A DNA stretch of 13,982 bases from an uncultured Eubacteriales bacterium (GTDB lineage: Bacteria; Bacillota; Clostridia; Peptostreptococcales; Anaerovoracaceae), in contig URGK01000070.1 of the NCBI GenBank assembly GCA_900547295.1, positions 1 through 13,982 on the forward strand. Reading direction: 5' to 3'. Below the pieces are notes generated by a model. It was not told where the DNA came from, made no database searches, and saw only the letters and a program-made list of their open reading frames with translations. Below, one piece after another: positions 1 through 5,788 of the stretch (positions within the stretch are counted from its first letter, which is position 1; each line of letters opens with the position of its first letter). A program made the translations under genes and the position numbers.

Positions 1-28
1 TGTTGTTTTTGCTAAAACCACCTGTAAA

Positions 29-45
29 GTTAGACCACCACTAAC
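29..45. repeat. Short inverted repeat downstream of the FmdE-like gene
   Basis: GTTAG (29-33) and CTAAC (41-45) form a 5-bp inverted repeat with a 7-nt spacer in the non-coding first 89 bases. On the minus strand it lies after the stop of the FmdE-family gene, but the tail is not a clean T-run, so it is at best a weak terminator. The rest of 1-89 is rich in GTGG/CCAC words and shows no gene that I can support. Confidence 0.2.
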
Positions 46-89
46 GTCCAACCACAAAAGCGTTATAGCGCCAGGAAACCCTTTATCTA

Positions 90-452
90 TTATTTTACTT
101 CAAAAAGCTCCTCAAAGTTTCTGTTAAGCCAGTAGTCCTCACCTTTTTCACTGTCCTCAGGCTTAGGTTTTGCCAGCAGCACCACACTTTTCCCGGAGGT
201 TCTGTTCTCCACTTTAAACTCCATCTCGCCTCTGTCGTCGATTTTAAGCCTGCCGTTTTCTCTGCTGCAGTCCAGTATAACCGGAAATGCATCTACAGGG
301 CATTTGGATGTAGCTGAAACTATGTGAACATCATCTCCGTTCTTAATATCAAGCAGCTCTCCGGCATACAGGGCCGCCATATATCCAAGAGCTATACCGC
401 CGCACACATGACCGTGATATTCTATGCATTTGTTCCATAATTCTGTATTCAT
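90..452 (-). CDS. FmdE-family protein (FmdE N-terminal domain only)
   Basis: This 120-aa soluble protein resembles the N-terminal domain of formylmethanofuran dehydrogenase subunit E (FmdE), which in non-methanogens is a stand-alone family of uncertain function. Visible support: an HGHVCGG motif at residues 13-19 followed by IALGY, and a later KCPVDA motif around residues 50-55. Cys17 and Cys51, together with the His residues, match the conserved putative metal-ligand positions of the family. The C-terminal zinc-ribbon part of full FmdE is absent, so this is a single-domain form. I chose the ATG at 452 rather than the in-frame GTG at 458 because the GTG lies inside the ribosome-binding sequence GAGGTGGAT. 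The gene follows the secreted-protein gene on the same strand but is separated from it by a probable terminator, so it may have its own promoter. FmdE proteins are often thought of in connection with molybdenum or tungsten enzymes, but nothing here proves that role. Confidence 0.8.
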   Translation of the reverse strand: MNTELWNKCIEYHGHVCGGIALGYMAALYAGELLDIKNGDDVHIVSATSKCPVDAFPVILDCSRENGRLKIDDRGEMEFKVENRTSGKSVVLLAKPKPEDSEKGEDYWLNRNFEELFEVK

Positions 453-462
453 ATCCACCTCA

Positions 463-500
463 ATAAAAAACAGGATCTATAGCAAGTGTAAACCCTGTCC
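463..500 (-). terminator. Rho-independent terminator after the secreted Fn3-like protein gene
   Basis: On the minus strand, GACAGG and CCTGTT pair (one wobble) around a 19-nt loop and run straight into a T-run of about six bases (complement of the A-run at 463-470). It lies 17 bp after the stop of the upstream secreted-protein gene and just before the FmdE-like gene. The stem is short (5-6 bp), so efficiency is uncertain. Confidence 0.55.
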
Positions 501-516
501 TTAGATAAATCAATTA

Positions 517-1458
517 CTATTTAACAACTACCTTCTTGTATCCGCTGTATTTACCGTAAACATTCTTGCCGTCTACTTTCTTGCCTGCAGCAACCTTTAC
601 ATAGTAAGTGCCCTTTTTAAGCTTTAATGTGTATGAAGTCTTAGTTGTATATTTTACTGTTGCTTTTGTGAATTTCTTGCTCTTTGAGTAAGCAACCTTG
701 TACTTTTCTGCTCCTGCAGTCTTGCTGTATTTAACTGTAGCCTTAGCTTTCGATCTCTTAACTGTCAGGTTCTTAACCTTTAAAGCCTTAGCAGCTGCTG
801 TGTCCATAGCAGTCTTATCAACTGTTACAGCTATACCGGAAATTCCCTGCACAAGTCTTTTGCCTGCATTATCGTCTGCTGCTAATGAGCCTGCAATTAC
901 GTTATATGATGTATCTGCTGATGTTGTTGCTGCCAGATAATCTGCAATAGTCTGTCCTGCTGCAACTGTTCCTTTTGCTGCTGTTACTGAAACTGCAAGA
1001 GGCTGCTCTGTTGGCGCACCTGTAAATGCTGCATCTGAGCCCTTAGTTTCTCCGTAAAGATAAGCAGGACCGGCAAGGTATGCTTTGTACTCACTCTTAG
1101 TATATGCGGAAACAGCTCCATCTTTTACTTCTGCTGCATACAGCGCTGTAACAAAATCCTTGTTAATGCCTGCATCTGCAAGAAGCGTTTCTACTGTTAC
1201 ATACTGGTTTGAAGTAATACCATTCCAAACACCTTCTTTGTAATAGAACCCGCCGATTGAACCTGTTTCTGCAAGTGCTGCAAACTGCTCTGCGGTGTAC
1301 TCTTTTTCTGCTGTAAGAGTTCCGTCTTCACCCTGAAGATATACTATAAATGCCGTAGTTGCTGCTGCATCGTCTGCACTTGCAGTTACTGTCATTCCGG
1401 CAAATACTGTCATAACCATTGCAACTGAAATGATTAATGATAATATTTTCTTTTTCAT
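517..1458 (-). CDS. Secreted protein with C-terminal fibronectin-III-like domain
   Basis: This 313-aa exported protein has no assigned function. Residues 1-28 form a clear Sec signal peptide: MKKK, a hydrophobic stretch, then cleavage after ASA before DDAAA. The middle (about 30-220) is Ala/Thr-rich and starts with a module reading YTAEQFAALAETGSIGG, later TVETLLADAGI. That pattern faintly recalls the oxidoreductase molybdopterin-binding/sulfite-oxidase-like fold (the 'leaf YTLEELKAL ... LLEKAGI' pattern), but no catalytic residue can be assigned. Residues about 225-313 are a Lys/Tyr-rich beta-sandwich of fibronectin type III style (YKVAYSKSKKF, YTLKLKKGTYYVKV), typical of surface proteins of gut Clostridia. 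There is no LPXTG motif or membrane anchor. The start is well supported by GGAGGAAG six bases upstream of ATG. A probable terminator follows the stop. Certainty is high for a secreted protein and low for function. Confidence 0.8.
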   Translation of the reverse strand: MKKKILSLIISVAMVMTVFAGMTVTASADDAAATTAFIVYLQGEDGTLTAEKEYTAEQFAALAETGSIGGFYYKEGVWNGITSNQYVTVETLLADAGINKDFVTALYAAEVKDGAVSAYTKSEYKAYLAGPAYLYGETKGSDAAFTGAPTEQPLAVSVTAAKGTVAAGQTIADYLAATTSADTSYNVIAGSLAADDNAGKRLVQGISGIAVTVDKTAMDTAAAKALKVKNLTVKRSKAKATVKYSKTAGAEKYKVAYSKSKKFTKATVKYTTKTSYTLKLKKGTYYVKVAAGKKVDGKNVYGKYSGYKKVVVK

Positions 1459-1595
1459 ATTCTTCCTCCAACAAAAATTAAATTTATATCCATCTATATT
1501 CTATCTCTTTGTTTTTTTAATTTCTGTTGTCTTGCCAACACTTTTCGATTTAAAACAAAATAGTTTCGCCTAAAAAGCCATATTATATACAAAAG

Positions 1596-1623
1596 ACCCT
1601 GCCAAGATAATTCCAAGCAGGGT
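1596..1623 (-). terminator. Terminator of the scfB-membrane protein operon
   Basis: ACCCTGC (1596-1602) and GCAGGGT (1617-1623) form a perfect 7-bp inverted repeat with a 14-nt loop. On the minus strand the stem is followed by CTTTT. It lies about 20 bp beyond the stop of the YjdF-like gene and before the secreted-protein gene, so it most likely ends the scfB operon. Confidence 0.65.
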
Positions 1624-1643
1624 TCCATATATCATAATTCTCT

Positions 1644-2234
1644 TTAAGTATTTTCTCTTTCTGCCAGCCTGCCGCTGCATATCAGTACGGCAAGTATTAT
1701 GCAGTATGTAAGCGCTCCGGTATTTCCGGCTATAATATCGGTTACCGTATCGACCATTCCTCTCTGCATTTCACCTCCTGTAAGCCTGTCTGTGGTAAAC
1801 TCGAAAATCTCCCATATACCGGCCCCCGCAGATGAAAAGAAAAATGCAAAGCCGCACTGGAGCAGCATATACAGCTTAGTATTTCTGACCTCCGAAACTG
1901 CTCTGTCAAACAGTCTGGACAGAAGCACCGTTGCAAGCCATGCCAGCAATATGCCGCTGAAACAATGCACTATCTTATCATACGGACCCACACTTCTGTA
2001 AAGATTAAGCACTGAGCCCACAGGTGATGCGCAGTAAACAAAAATCAGCCCGCAGTAAAACAGATTGTCTTTGACTTTAAGCAGCAGTGAAAATACAACC
2101 AGAACCGCAATGGCACAAAACGACCCTATAATATTTCCAACCGGCGGGTTTATTCCCGATTTTACTGCAATTACTGCTGTTATCCCTGTTGCGACTGCAA
2201 GTATCAAAACTGCTGTAATTCTTCTTTTACTCAT
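1644..2234 (-). CDS. YjdF/DUF2238-like integral membrane protein
   Basis: This 196-aa polytopic membrane protein has hydrophobic segments at about 8-25, 33-53, 57-75, 89-107, 122-140 and 166-185, suggesting five or six TM helices. It carries the pattern I associate with the YjdF (DUF2238) family: YDKIVH at 85-90 near a membrane edge, WEIFEF at 141-146, and VDTVTDIIAG at 161-170. Conserved D86, H90, E142/E145, D162 and D166 form a polar set reminiscent of a membrane-embedded active or metal site; biochemical function is unknown. The gap to the upstream 109-aa membrane protein gene is 24 bp, with an AAGGTGG ribosome binding site, so it is the last gene of the scfB transcription unit, closed by the hairpin at 1596-1623. 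In this context it could act in handling, export or sensing of the SCIFF product, but that is inference. Confidence 0.75.
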   Translation of the reverse strand: MSKRRITAVLILAVATGITAVIAVKSGINPPVGNIIGSFCAIAVLVVFSLLLKVKDNLFYCGLIFVYCASPVGSVLNLYRSVGPYDKIVHCFSGILLAWLATVLLSRLFDRAVSEVRNTKLYMLLQCGFAFFFSSAGAGIWEIFEFTTDRLTGGEMQRGMVDTVTDIIAGNTGALTYCIILAVLICSGRLAERENT

Positions 2235-2258
2235 AATCTATCCCACCTTTTAAATTTA

Positions 2259-2588
2259 TTACGCTATAAACAGCATAATCATCCCTGCTAAAACAGAAAC
2301 TATAGTAAGAAGCGCCGATACTGTTTTCAGGTCTTCCTTAGCGATAAATCTCACAATACCGCCTGCAAGTCCCGCAAGTCCGCAGGCGCCTGCAGCAACA
2401 CGCCACATAATCCAGTTGATCGGCAATGCTGTAATATTCATTACGCTTATGAGAATTCCCCATGCCGCCATTATATACAGAATTGCTCTGTTTGCTTTTT
2501 CGTTTTTAACAATCAGAAGCAGTACCAGCCCGATAATACTTATAACGCTCATAATGACGAACATCAAAGCAAGATATCCTAATGCCAT
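2259..2588 (-). CDS. Small four-TM membrane protein, function unknown
   Basis: This 109-aa, strongly hydrophobic protein has four predicted TM helices (about 4-27, 35-54, 62-82 and 90-109) and short charged loops (KNEKANR after TM1, RFIAKEDLK before TM4). I do not recognise a family motif. The start has a very strong SD, AAGGAGGGGG, four bases before ATG. It begins 12 bp after the scfB stop, so it is almost certainly co-transcribed and co-expressed with the SCIFF maturase. Some SCIFF loci are known to have a small hydrophobic membrane protein nearby; I cannot tell from sequence alone whether this is homologous. Possible roles (export accessory, immunity, anchoring) are speculation. Confidence 0.75.
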   Translation of the reverse strand: MALGYLALMFVIMSVISIIGLVLLLIVKNEKANRAILYIMAAWGILISVMNITALPINWIMWRVAAGACGLAGLAGGIVRFIAKEDLKTVSALLTIVSVLAGMIMLFIA

Positions 2589-2600
2589 CTAACCCCCTCC

Positions 2601-3977
2601 TTATAAGTCTTCCTCTGCAACTTTCATCATAATTGCACATTCTATGCGCTTGCAGAACAGTTCGCAGCCTGCCTCATATATGCCTCTGATGCTGCCTGTC
2701 GCATGATATGCGTTTGCCGCGCAGCCACCTGAACAGTAAAGCTTCGCCCAGCAGTCGCCACATTCAGGTCTTGCATATACATTGCAGGAGCGGAAATCCT
2801 CTCTGATATTGTTATTGGTAACTCCCTGCCAGATATCTCCCAGCCTGAACTCCTCATCTCCTACAAACTGGTGGCACGGATACAGGTCGCCCCAAGGTGT
2901 AACTGCCATATATTCCGTACCGGAGCCGCAGCCTGAAATACGCTTGTAGATGCAAGGTCCGCCAGTAAGGTCCAGCATATAGTGGTAGAAAGTTATCGGG
3001 TTTCCTTCTCTGCTGCGCCTCAGCATATCCTTTGCAAGTATCTCATACTGTTCCTTGACGATTTCCATATCCGCTTCGGTAAGCGCCGCAGGATCGGAAG
3101 GCGCACAGACTACAGGCTCCATACTGAGCTCTGTAAATCCCAGGTCTGCCATATGGAACACATCTTCCGTAAAATCAGGATTTGCGTGAGTAAATGTGCC
3201 TCTCATATAGTAGTTTTTGCCGCCCCTTGCTTCCACCATTTTTTTAAATTTAGGAACAATTATATCGTAGCTGCCATTGCCTGCATAGTCCACACGCTTC
3301 AAATCGTTGATTTCTTTCCTGCCGTCAAGGGACAGAACAACATTGCTCATCTCTCTGTTTGCAAAATCTATAACGTCATCGTCAATTAAAACACCATTGG
3401 TTGTAAGGGTAAATCTGAAATTCTTACCGTGCTGTTTTTCAACGCTTCTGGCATATTCAACAAGCTGTTTGACAACCTCCCAGTTCATAAGAGGCTCCCC
3501 GCCAAAGAAGTCAACCTCAAGATTTGTCCTTGTTCCGGAGTTTTCAATAAGGAAATCCAGCGCTCTTTTGCCCACTTCAAAGCTCATTAGGGCGCGTTCT
3601 CCGTGGAATTTGCCCTGACTTGCAAAGCAGTAGTCGCAGTTCAGATTGCAGGTATGCGCAACGTGCAGACACAGCGCCTTGATTACATTACCTGAATGTT
3701 CCTTAAATGTACCCGCCATATCCGCAAAGGTATCAGGACTGAAAAGCTTGCCCTCTTTAATCAGACCCTTTATATCCTCAATACACTCACGCACATCGGC
3801 TTCGGTTACATCTCCTCTGTCTTTATATTTATCACATACAACCTGTGTAATCGTATCTTCATCATTAGCCTGAAACATTGCTATAACGTCATAAACAGGC
3901 TCGTCTACTACATGAATAGTTCCCGAGCAGGAGTCTAAAACAATATTATAGCCGTTCATTTTATACTGGTGAACCAT
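2601..3977 (-). CDS. scfB: SCIFF peptide maturase, radical SAM/SPASM thioether-forming enzyme
   Basis: This 458-aa enzyme, about the usual length of the family, installs Cys thioether cross-links into the SCIFF precursor encoded just upstream (scfA), using S-adenosylmethionine and Fe-S clusters. Residues 1-90 form the N-terminal precursor-binding (RRE-like) region, opening with HQYKMNGYNIVLD. The radical SAM core carries CNLNCDYC, i.e. CX3CX2C with C110, C114 and C117 ligating the SAM [4Fe-4S] cluster, followed by FFGGEP at 157-162, the SAM amino-group motif. The C-terminal SPASM region supplies further cluster ligands: C342, C350, C368, C398, C406, C409, C415, C419, C438, C442 and C447. All key residues seem intact. 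The start has an AGGAG site eight bases upstream. The stop is 12 bp before a small membrane-protein gene, and 207 bp with a terminator and a structured repeat separate it from scfA. SCIFF maturases such as CteB and Tte1186 are biochemically established; assignment here is confident. Confidence 0.95.
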   Translation of the reverse strand: MVHQYKMNGYNIVLDSCSGTIHVVDEPVYDVIAMFQANDEDTITQVVCDKYKDRGDVTEADVRECIEDIKGLIKEGKLFSPDTFADMAGTFKEHSGNVIKALCLHVAHTCNLNCDYCFASQGKFHGERALMSFEVGKRALDFLIENSGTRTNLEVDFFGGEPLMNWEVVKQLVEYARSVEKQHGKNFRFTLTTNGVLIDDDVIDFANREMSNVVLSLDGRKEINDLKRVDYAGNGSYDIIVPKFKKMVEARGGKNYYMRGTFTHANPDFTEDVFHMADLGFTELSMEPVVCAPSDPAALTEADMEIVKEQYEILAKDMLRRSREGNPITFYHYMLDLTGGPCIYKRISGCGSGTEYMAVTPWGDLYPCHQFVGDEEFRLGDIWQGVTNNNIREDFRSCNVYARPECGDCWAKLYCSGGCAANAYHATGSIRGIYEAGCELFCKRIECAIMMKVAEEDL

Positions 3978-3996
3978 ATACAGGCTCCTTTCTATC

Positions 3997-4026
3997 TATA
4001 TATAATCAATCCTGTTTGCTACGCAA
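3997..4026 (-). promoter_or_regulatory. Weak candidate promoter for scfB
   Basis: On the minus strand TTGCGT (complement of 4021-4026) and TATATA (complement of 3997-4002) are 18 bp apart, close to the scfB ribosome binding site. The -35 lies inside a small hairpin (TTTGC-GTA-GCAAA type, 4014-4027). The match is mediocre, and scfB could instead depend on read-through from scfA. Confidence 0.3.
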
Positions 4027-4029
4027 ATG

Positions 4030-4134
4030 GGGTTAGGTCTTTTCGCCGTAGCTTTCAGCCAATCGCGCTATGCACTCTTGGGAAAGCCTGACGTTTGACC
4101 TACCAACAGTTCACTTCGTTCACTGGGTTAGGTC
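4030..4134. repeat. Structured repeat element between scfA and scfB
   Basis: The word GGGTTAGGTC occurs as an exact direct repeat at 4030-4039 and 4125-4134, and its near-complement GACCTACC is at 4097-4104. On the minus strand, 4134 to 4097 folds into one long hairpin: 6 bp (GACCTA/TAGGTC), 2 bp, then CAGT/ACTG, a tandem GA/GA mismatch, 2 bp and a GAA loop. GACCTACC could alternatively pair with the second copy at 4030-4039. GCTTTC (4051-4056) and GAAAGC (4082-4087) add another possible stem. It looks like a dispersed repeat or structured RNA; no protein is encoded. Confidence 0.5.
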
Positions 4135-4136
4135 AT

Positions 4137-4172
4137 AAAAAAGCTGCCTTCTGTAAAGACGGCAGCCTTGGC
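4137..4172 (-). terminator. Rho-independent terminator after scfA
   Basis: On the minus strand GCTGCC (complement of 4161-4166) pairs with GGCAGC (complement of 4143-4148). The stem extends by A/T pairs outside and TCT/AGA inside, and a run of six T follows (complement of 4137-4142). It starts 13 bp after the scfA stop codon. It explains how the small abundant peptide mRNA could be made separately from the maturase. Confidence 0.85.
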
Positions 4173-4184
4173 TTTTGCGAAGTC

Positions 4185-4331
4185 CTATTTATCTTCTTTT
4201 TCGCATTTCTGGTTAGCAACACCACAGCTTGTCTTGCATGCTGACTGACATGAAGTCTGGCATTCACCGCAGCCACCGTTCTTAGCGCTTTCGCATAAGT
4301 TACGAGTTTCTATTGTTCTTATCTTTTTCAT
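4185..4331 (-). CDS. scfA: SCIFF ranthipeptide precursor (six-cysteines-in-forty-five family)
   Basis: This 48-aa peptide reads MKKIRTIETRNLC, then ESAKNGGCGECQTSC, then QSACKTSCGVANQ, then KCEKEDK. The GCGECQTSCQSACKTSC core and the VANQ-C tail are the signature of SCIFF precursors, substrates of the radical SAM maturase encoded 207 bp downstream (scfB). Cysteines are at 13, 21, 24, 28, 32, 36 and 43: seven rather than six, the extra one being Cys13. The position after Cys36, Thr in the SCIFF sequences I know and the acceptor of the characterised Cys32-Thr37 thioether, is Gly37 here. I chose the ATG at 4331 because GGAG lies nine bases upstream. The in-frame ATG at 4340 abuts GGAG with no spacing and would add only MQN. 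The gene has its own promoter and terminator. SCIFF products have been linked to cell-cell signalling in some clostridia; its role here is unknown. Confidence 0.95.
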   Translation of the reverse strand: MKKIRTIETRNLCESAKNGGCGECQTSCQSACKTSCGVANQKCEKEDK

Positions 4332-4369
4332 ATTCTGCATCTCCATTCTGTTTGGTTTATCATCGTATT

Positions 4370-4402
4370 ATACAGGCTTTTTCTGTTCTGTATTGCCTGT
4401 AT
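4370..4402 (-). promoter_or_regulatory. 5'-terminal stem-loop or operator of scfA
   Basis: ATACAGGC (4370-4377) and GCCTGTAT (4395-4402) form a perfect 8-bp inverted repeat with a 17-nt spacer. The base at 4402 is seven bases downstream of the scfA -10 box, the expected transcription start, so the RNA would begin exactly with this stem. That geometry suits a 5' stabilising hairpin; the same DNA could also be an operator. Confidence 0.5.
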
Positions 4403-4408
4403 TTATTT

Positions 4409-4437
4409 AGTATATCAAATCGAAAATTTAAAGTCAA
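4409..4437 (-). promoter_or_regulatory. Sigma-A-type promoter of scfA
   Basis: On the minus strand TTGACT (complement of 4432-4437) and TATACT (complement of 4409-4414) are separated by exactly 17 bp, matching the housekeeping consensus at ten of twelve positions. The -35 box lies within a few bases of the nrnA stop codon, and no terminator separates nrnA from it, so scfA may also receive read-through from the infB operon. Confidence 0.85.
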
Positions 4438-4439
4438 TG

Positions 4440-5402
4440 CTATCTGCTTAATTGCTCTTCAATTCTGCTTCTGACAACAGCTTTTATCTCCTCAAGGGAG
4501 CCTCTGCCTGTAAAGCCTGCCGCCTTGGTATGCCCGCCGCCGTCAAATTCAACGGCTATTTCTGCAACATCGGCATAAGTCTTGGCTCTCATACTTACCT
4601 TGATTTCCTCCGTTCCGTACTCTTTGAGAAACACTGAAATCTCAACGCCTCTGATACGTCTCAGCGTCGATACTATTCCCTCTGTTTCGTCCATACCTGT
4701 ACCTGTTTCCTCAAGCATCTGCTGTGTTACATAAGCCATAGCTGCCTTGCCGTCTGCAAATATATCGAGAGTATTCATTATCATATTGTCGAGTCTTATC
4801 CTGCCAACCGATACATTCTCATATATCTGTATGCAGACTTCGCTGTGGTTCATTCCGCTGTCATACAGCGCAGCGGCTATTTCGTGAGTTTTTTTGGTGC
4901 AGTTTGAATACTGGAAGTTCCCTGTATCCGTAGTAAGCGCCGCATACAGAGCCTCTCCTGTATGCGCATCTATTTCATCTCCCATGGCTGTGATAATATC
5001 GTATATTATCTCTCCCGTTGCGGCTGCATCAGGGTCAACATACGCATAATCCGTATCAGAGCTGTTTGTTCTGTGATGATCTATGCACATTGTTTCTCTA
5101 CCGGAAAGGAATTTGCCGTACCTTTTGGGTATTCTGCTCTCATCTCCGCAGTCAATATATACGCACAGGTCAGGGTCATCTATTATGTCCTGATTGTCAG
5201 TGCAGTAATCTCTGTCGAGAAATTTAAGGTTGCCCGCTATCTCATCTTCAATGAGAACATAGCAGGTTTTACCCTGTTTTCTCAGCGCGCCTGCAAGGGC
5301 TGCAGAAGAGCCTAAAGCATCTCCGTCCATATGAACATGAGGAAACAGCAGCACACTCTGCGCCTGTTTAAGCTTCTGTGCAATCTCTTTTATTGTGTTC
5401 AT
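4440..5402 (-). CDS. nrnA: DHH-family bifunctional oligoribonuclease/pAp phosphatase NrnA
   Basis: This 320-aa cytoplasmic phosphoesterase degrades nanoRNAs (2-5 nt) to mononucleotides and dephosphorylates 3'-phosphoadenosine 5'-phosphate. DHH domain: HVHMDGDALGS at 22-32 (H22, D26 and D28 bind Mn2+), IDCGD at 83-87 (D84 and D87), the family DHH triad at 108-110, and TDTGNFQYS at 158-166 (D159). DHHA1 domain: GGGHTKAAGF at 288-297, the substrate-binding glycine-rich loop. Length is typical. Its ATG overlaps the rbfA stop as TAATG, implying translational coupling, so it is the last gene of the rimP-nusA-infB operon, an arrangement common in Firmicutes. The stop is followed almost directly by the scfA promoter. 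The assignment is firm; a pure pAp-phosphatase or an exclusively short-RNA nuclease activity cannot be separated by sequence. Confidence 0.95.
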   Translation of the reverse strand: MNTIKEIAQKLKQAQSVLLFPHVHMDGDALGSSAALAGALRKQGKTCYVLIEDEIAGNLKFLDRDYCTDNQDIIDDPDLCVYIDCGDESRIPKRYGKFLSGRETMCIDHHRTNSSDTDYAYVDPDAAATGEIIYDIITAMGDEIDAHTGEALYAALTTDTGNFQYSNCTKKTHEIAAALYDSGMNHSEVCIQIYENVSVGRIRLDNMIMNTLDIFADGKAAMAYVTQQMLEETGTGMDETEGIVSTLRRIRGVEISVFLKEYGTEEIKVSMRAKTYADVAEIAVEFDGGGHTKAAGFTGRGSLEEIKAVVRSRIEEQLSR

Positions 5403-5788
5403 TATTCTTCCTCATCGTGCTTTATATCAAGCCTGCTGATTATATCGTCTATGTGTCTGCCGTATTCCATCGACTTGTCAATTTTGAAGATAAGCTCCGG
5501 TATATGTCTGAGCTTTATCTGATGACCGATTTCGCGCTTAATAAGGCCTTTGACGCTGCGGAAGCCCGCAAGAACCTGCTCCTTTTCCTCATCGGTAGGA
5601 TTGCAGTTTTCGCCGCTTCCCAGTATGCTGACATAACAGGTTGCATAGCTGCCGTCGCTTGTTACGTCAACAGCAGATATGCTTATCATTCCCGACAGCC
5701 TCGGGTCTTTAATGCCCGACAAAAGCATCTGGCTTATTATTCTCCTTATTTCCTCGCCTAACCGGCCCTGTCTGTATCCTTTACCCAT
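5402..5788 (-). CDS. rbfA: 30S ribosome-binding factor A
   Basis: This 128-aa single KH-like-domain protein binds the immature 30S subunit and assists 16S rRNA 5'-end maturation, especially at low temperature. Typical features: an N-terminal RQGRLGEEIRRIISQ helix, then IKDPRLSGMISI with the conserved DPRL motif, VDVTSDGSYATCYVS, and the C-terminal PELIFKIDKSMEYG region with H/D before the end. The length matches the family. The ATG directly abuts the infB stop (TAA immediately followed by ATG), and its stop overlaps the nrnA start, so it is translationally coupled on both sides. Confidence 0.97.
   Translation of the reverse strand: MGKGYRQGRLGEEIRRIISQMLLSGIKDPRLSGMISISAVDVTSDGSYATCYVSILGSGENCNPTDEEKEQVLAGFRSVKGLIKREIGHQIKLRHIPELIFKIDKSMEYGRHIDDIISRLDIKHDEEE

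Noticed and set aside
1..89. Small gene or RNA in the left end
   Set aside because: No open frame with an SD and only a weak 5-bp hairpin; nothing more can be supported.
2982..3389. Plus-strand open frames over scfB
   Set aside because: They lie antisense to an unmistakable radical SAM enzyme and have no SD or conserved motif.
4030..4134. CRISPR array or insertion sequence
   Set aside because: Only two direct copies of a 10-bp word, no transposase and no regular spacers.
4332..4340. Upstream in-frame ATG for scfA
   Set aside because: GGAG directly abuts it with no spacing, while the second ATG has a nine-base spacing and gives the usual SCIFF N-terminus.
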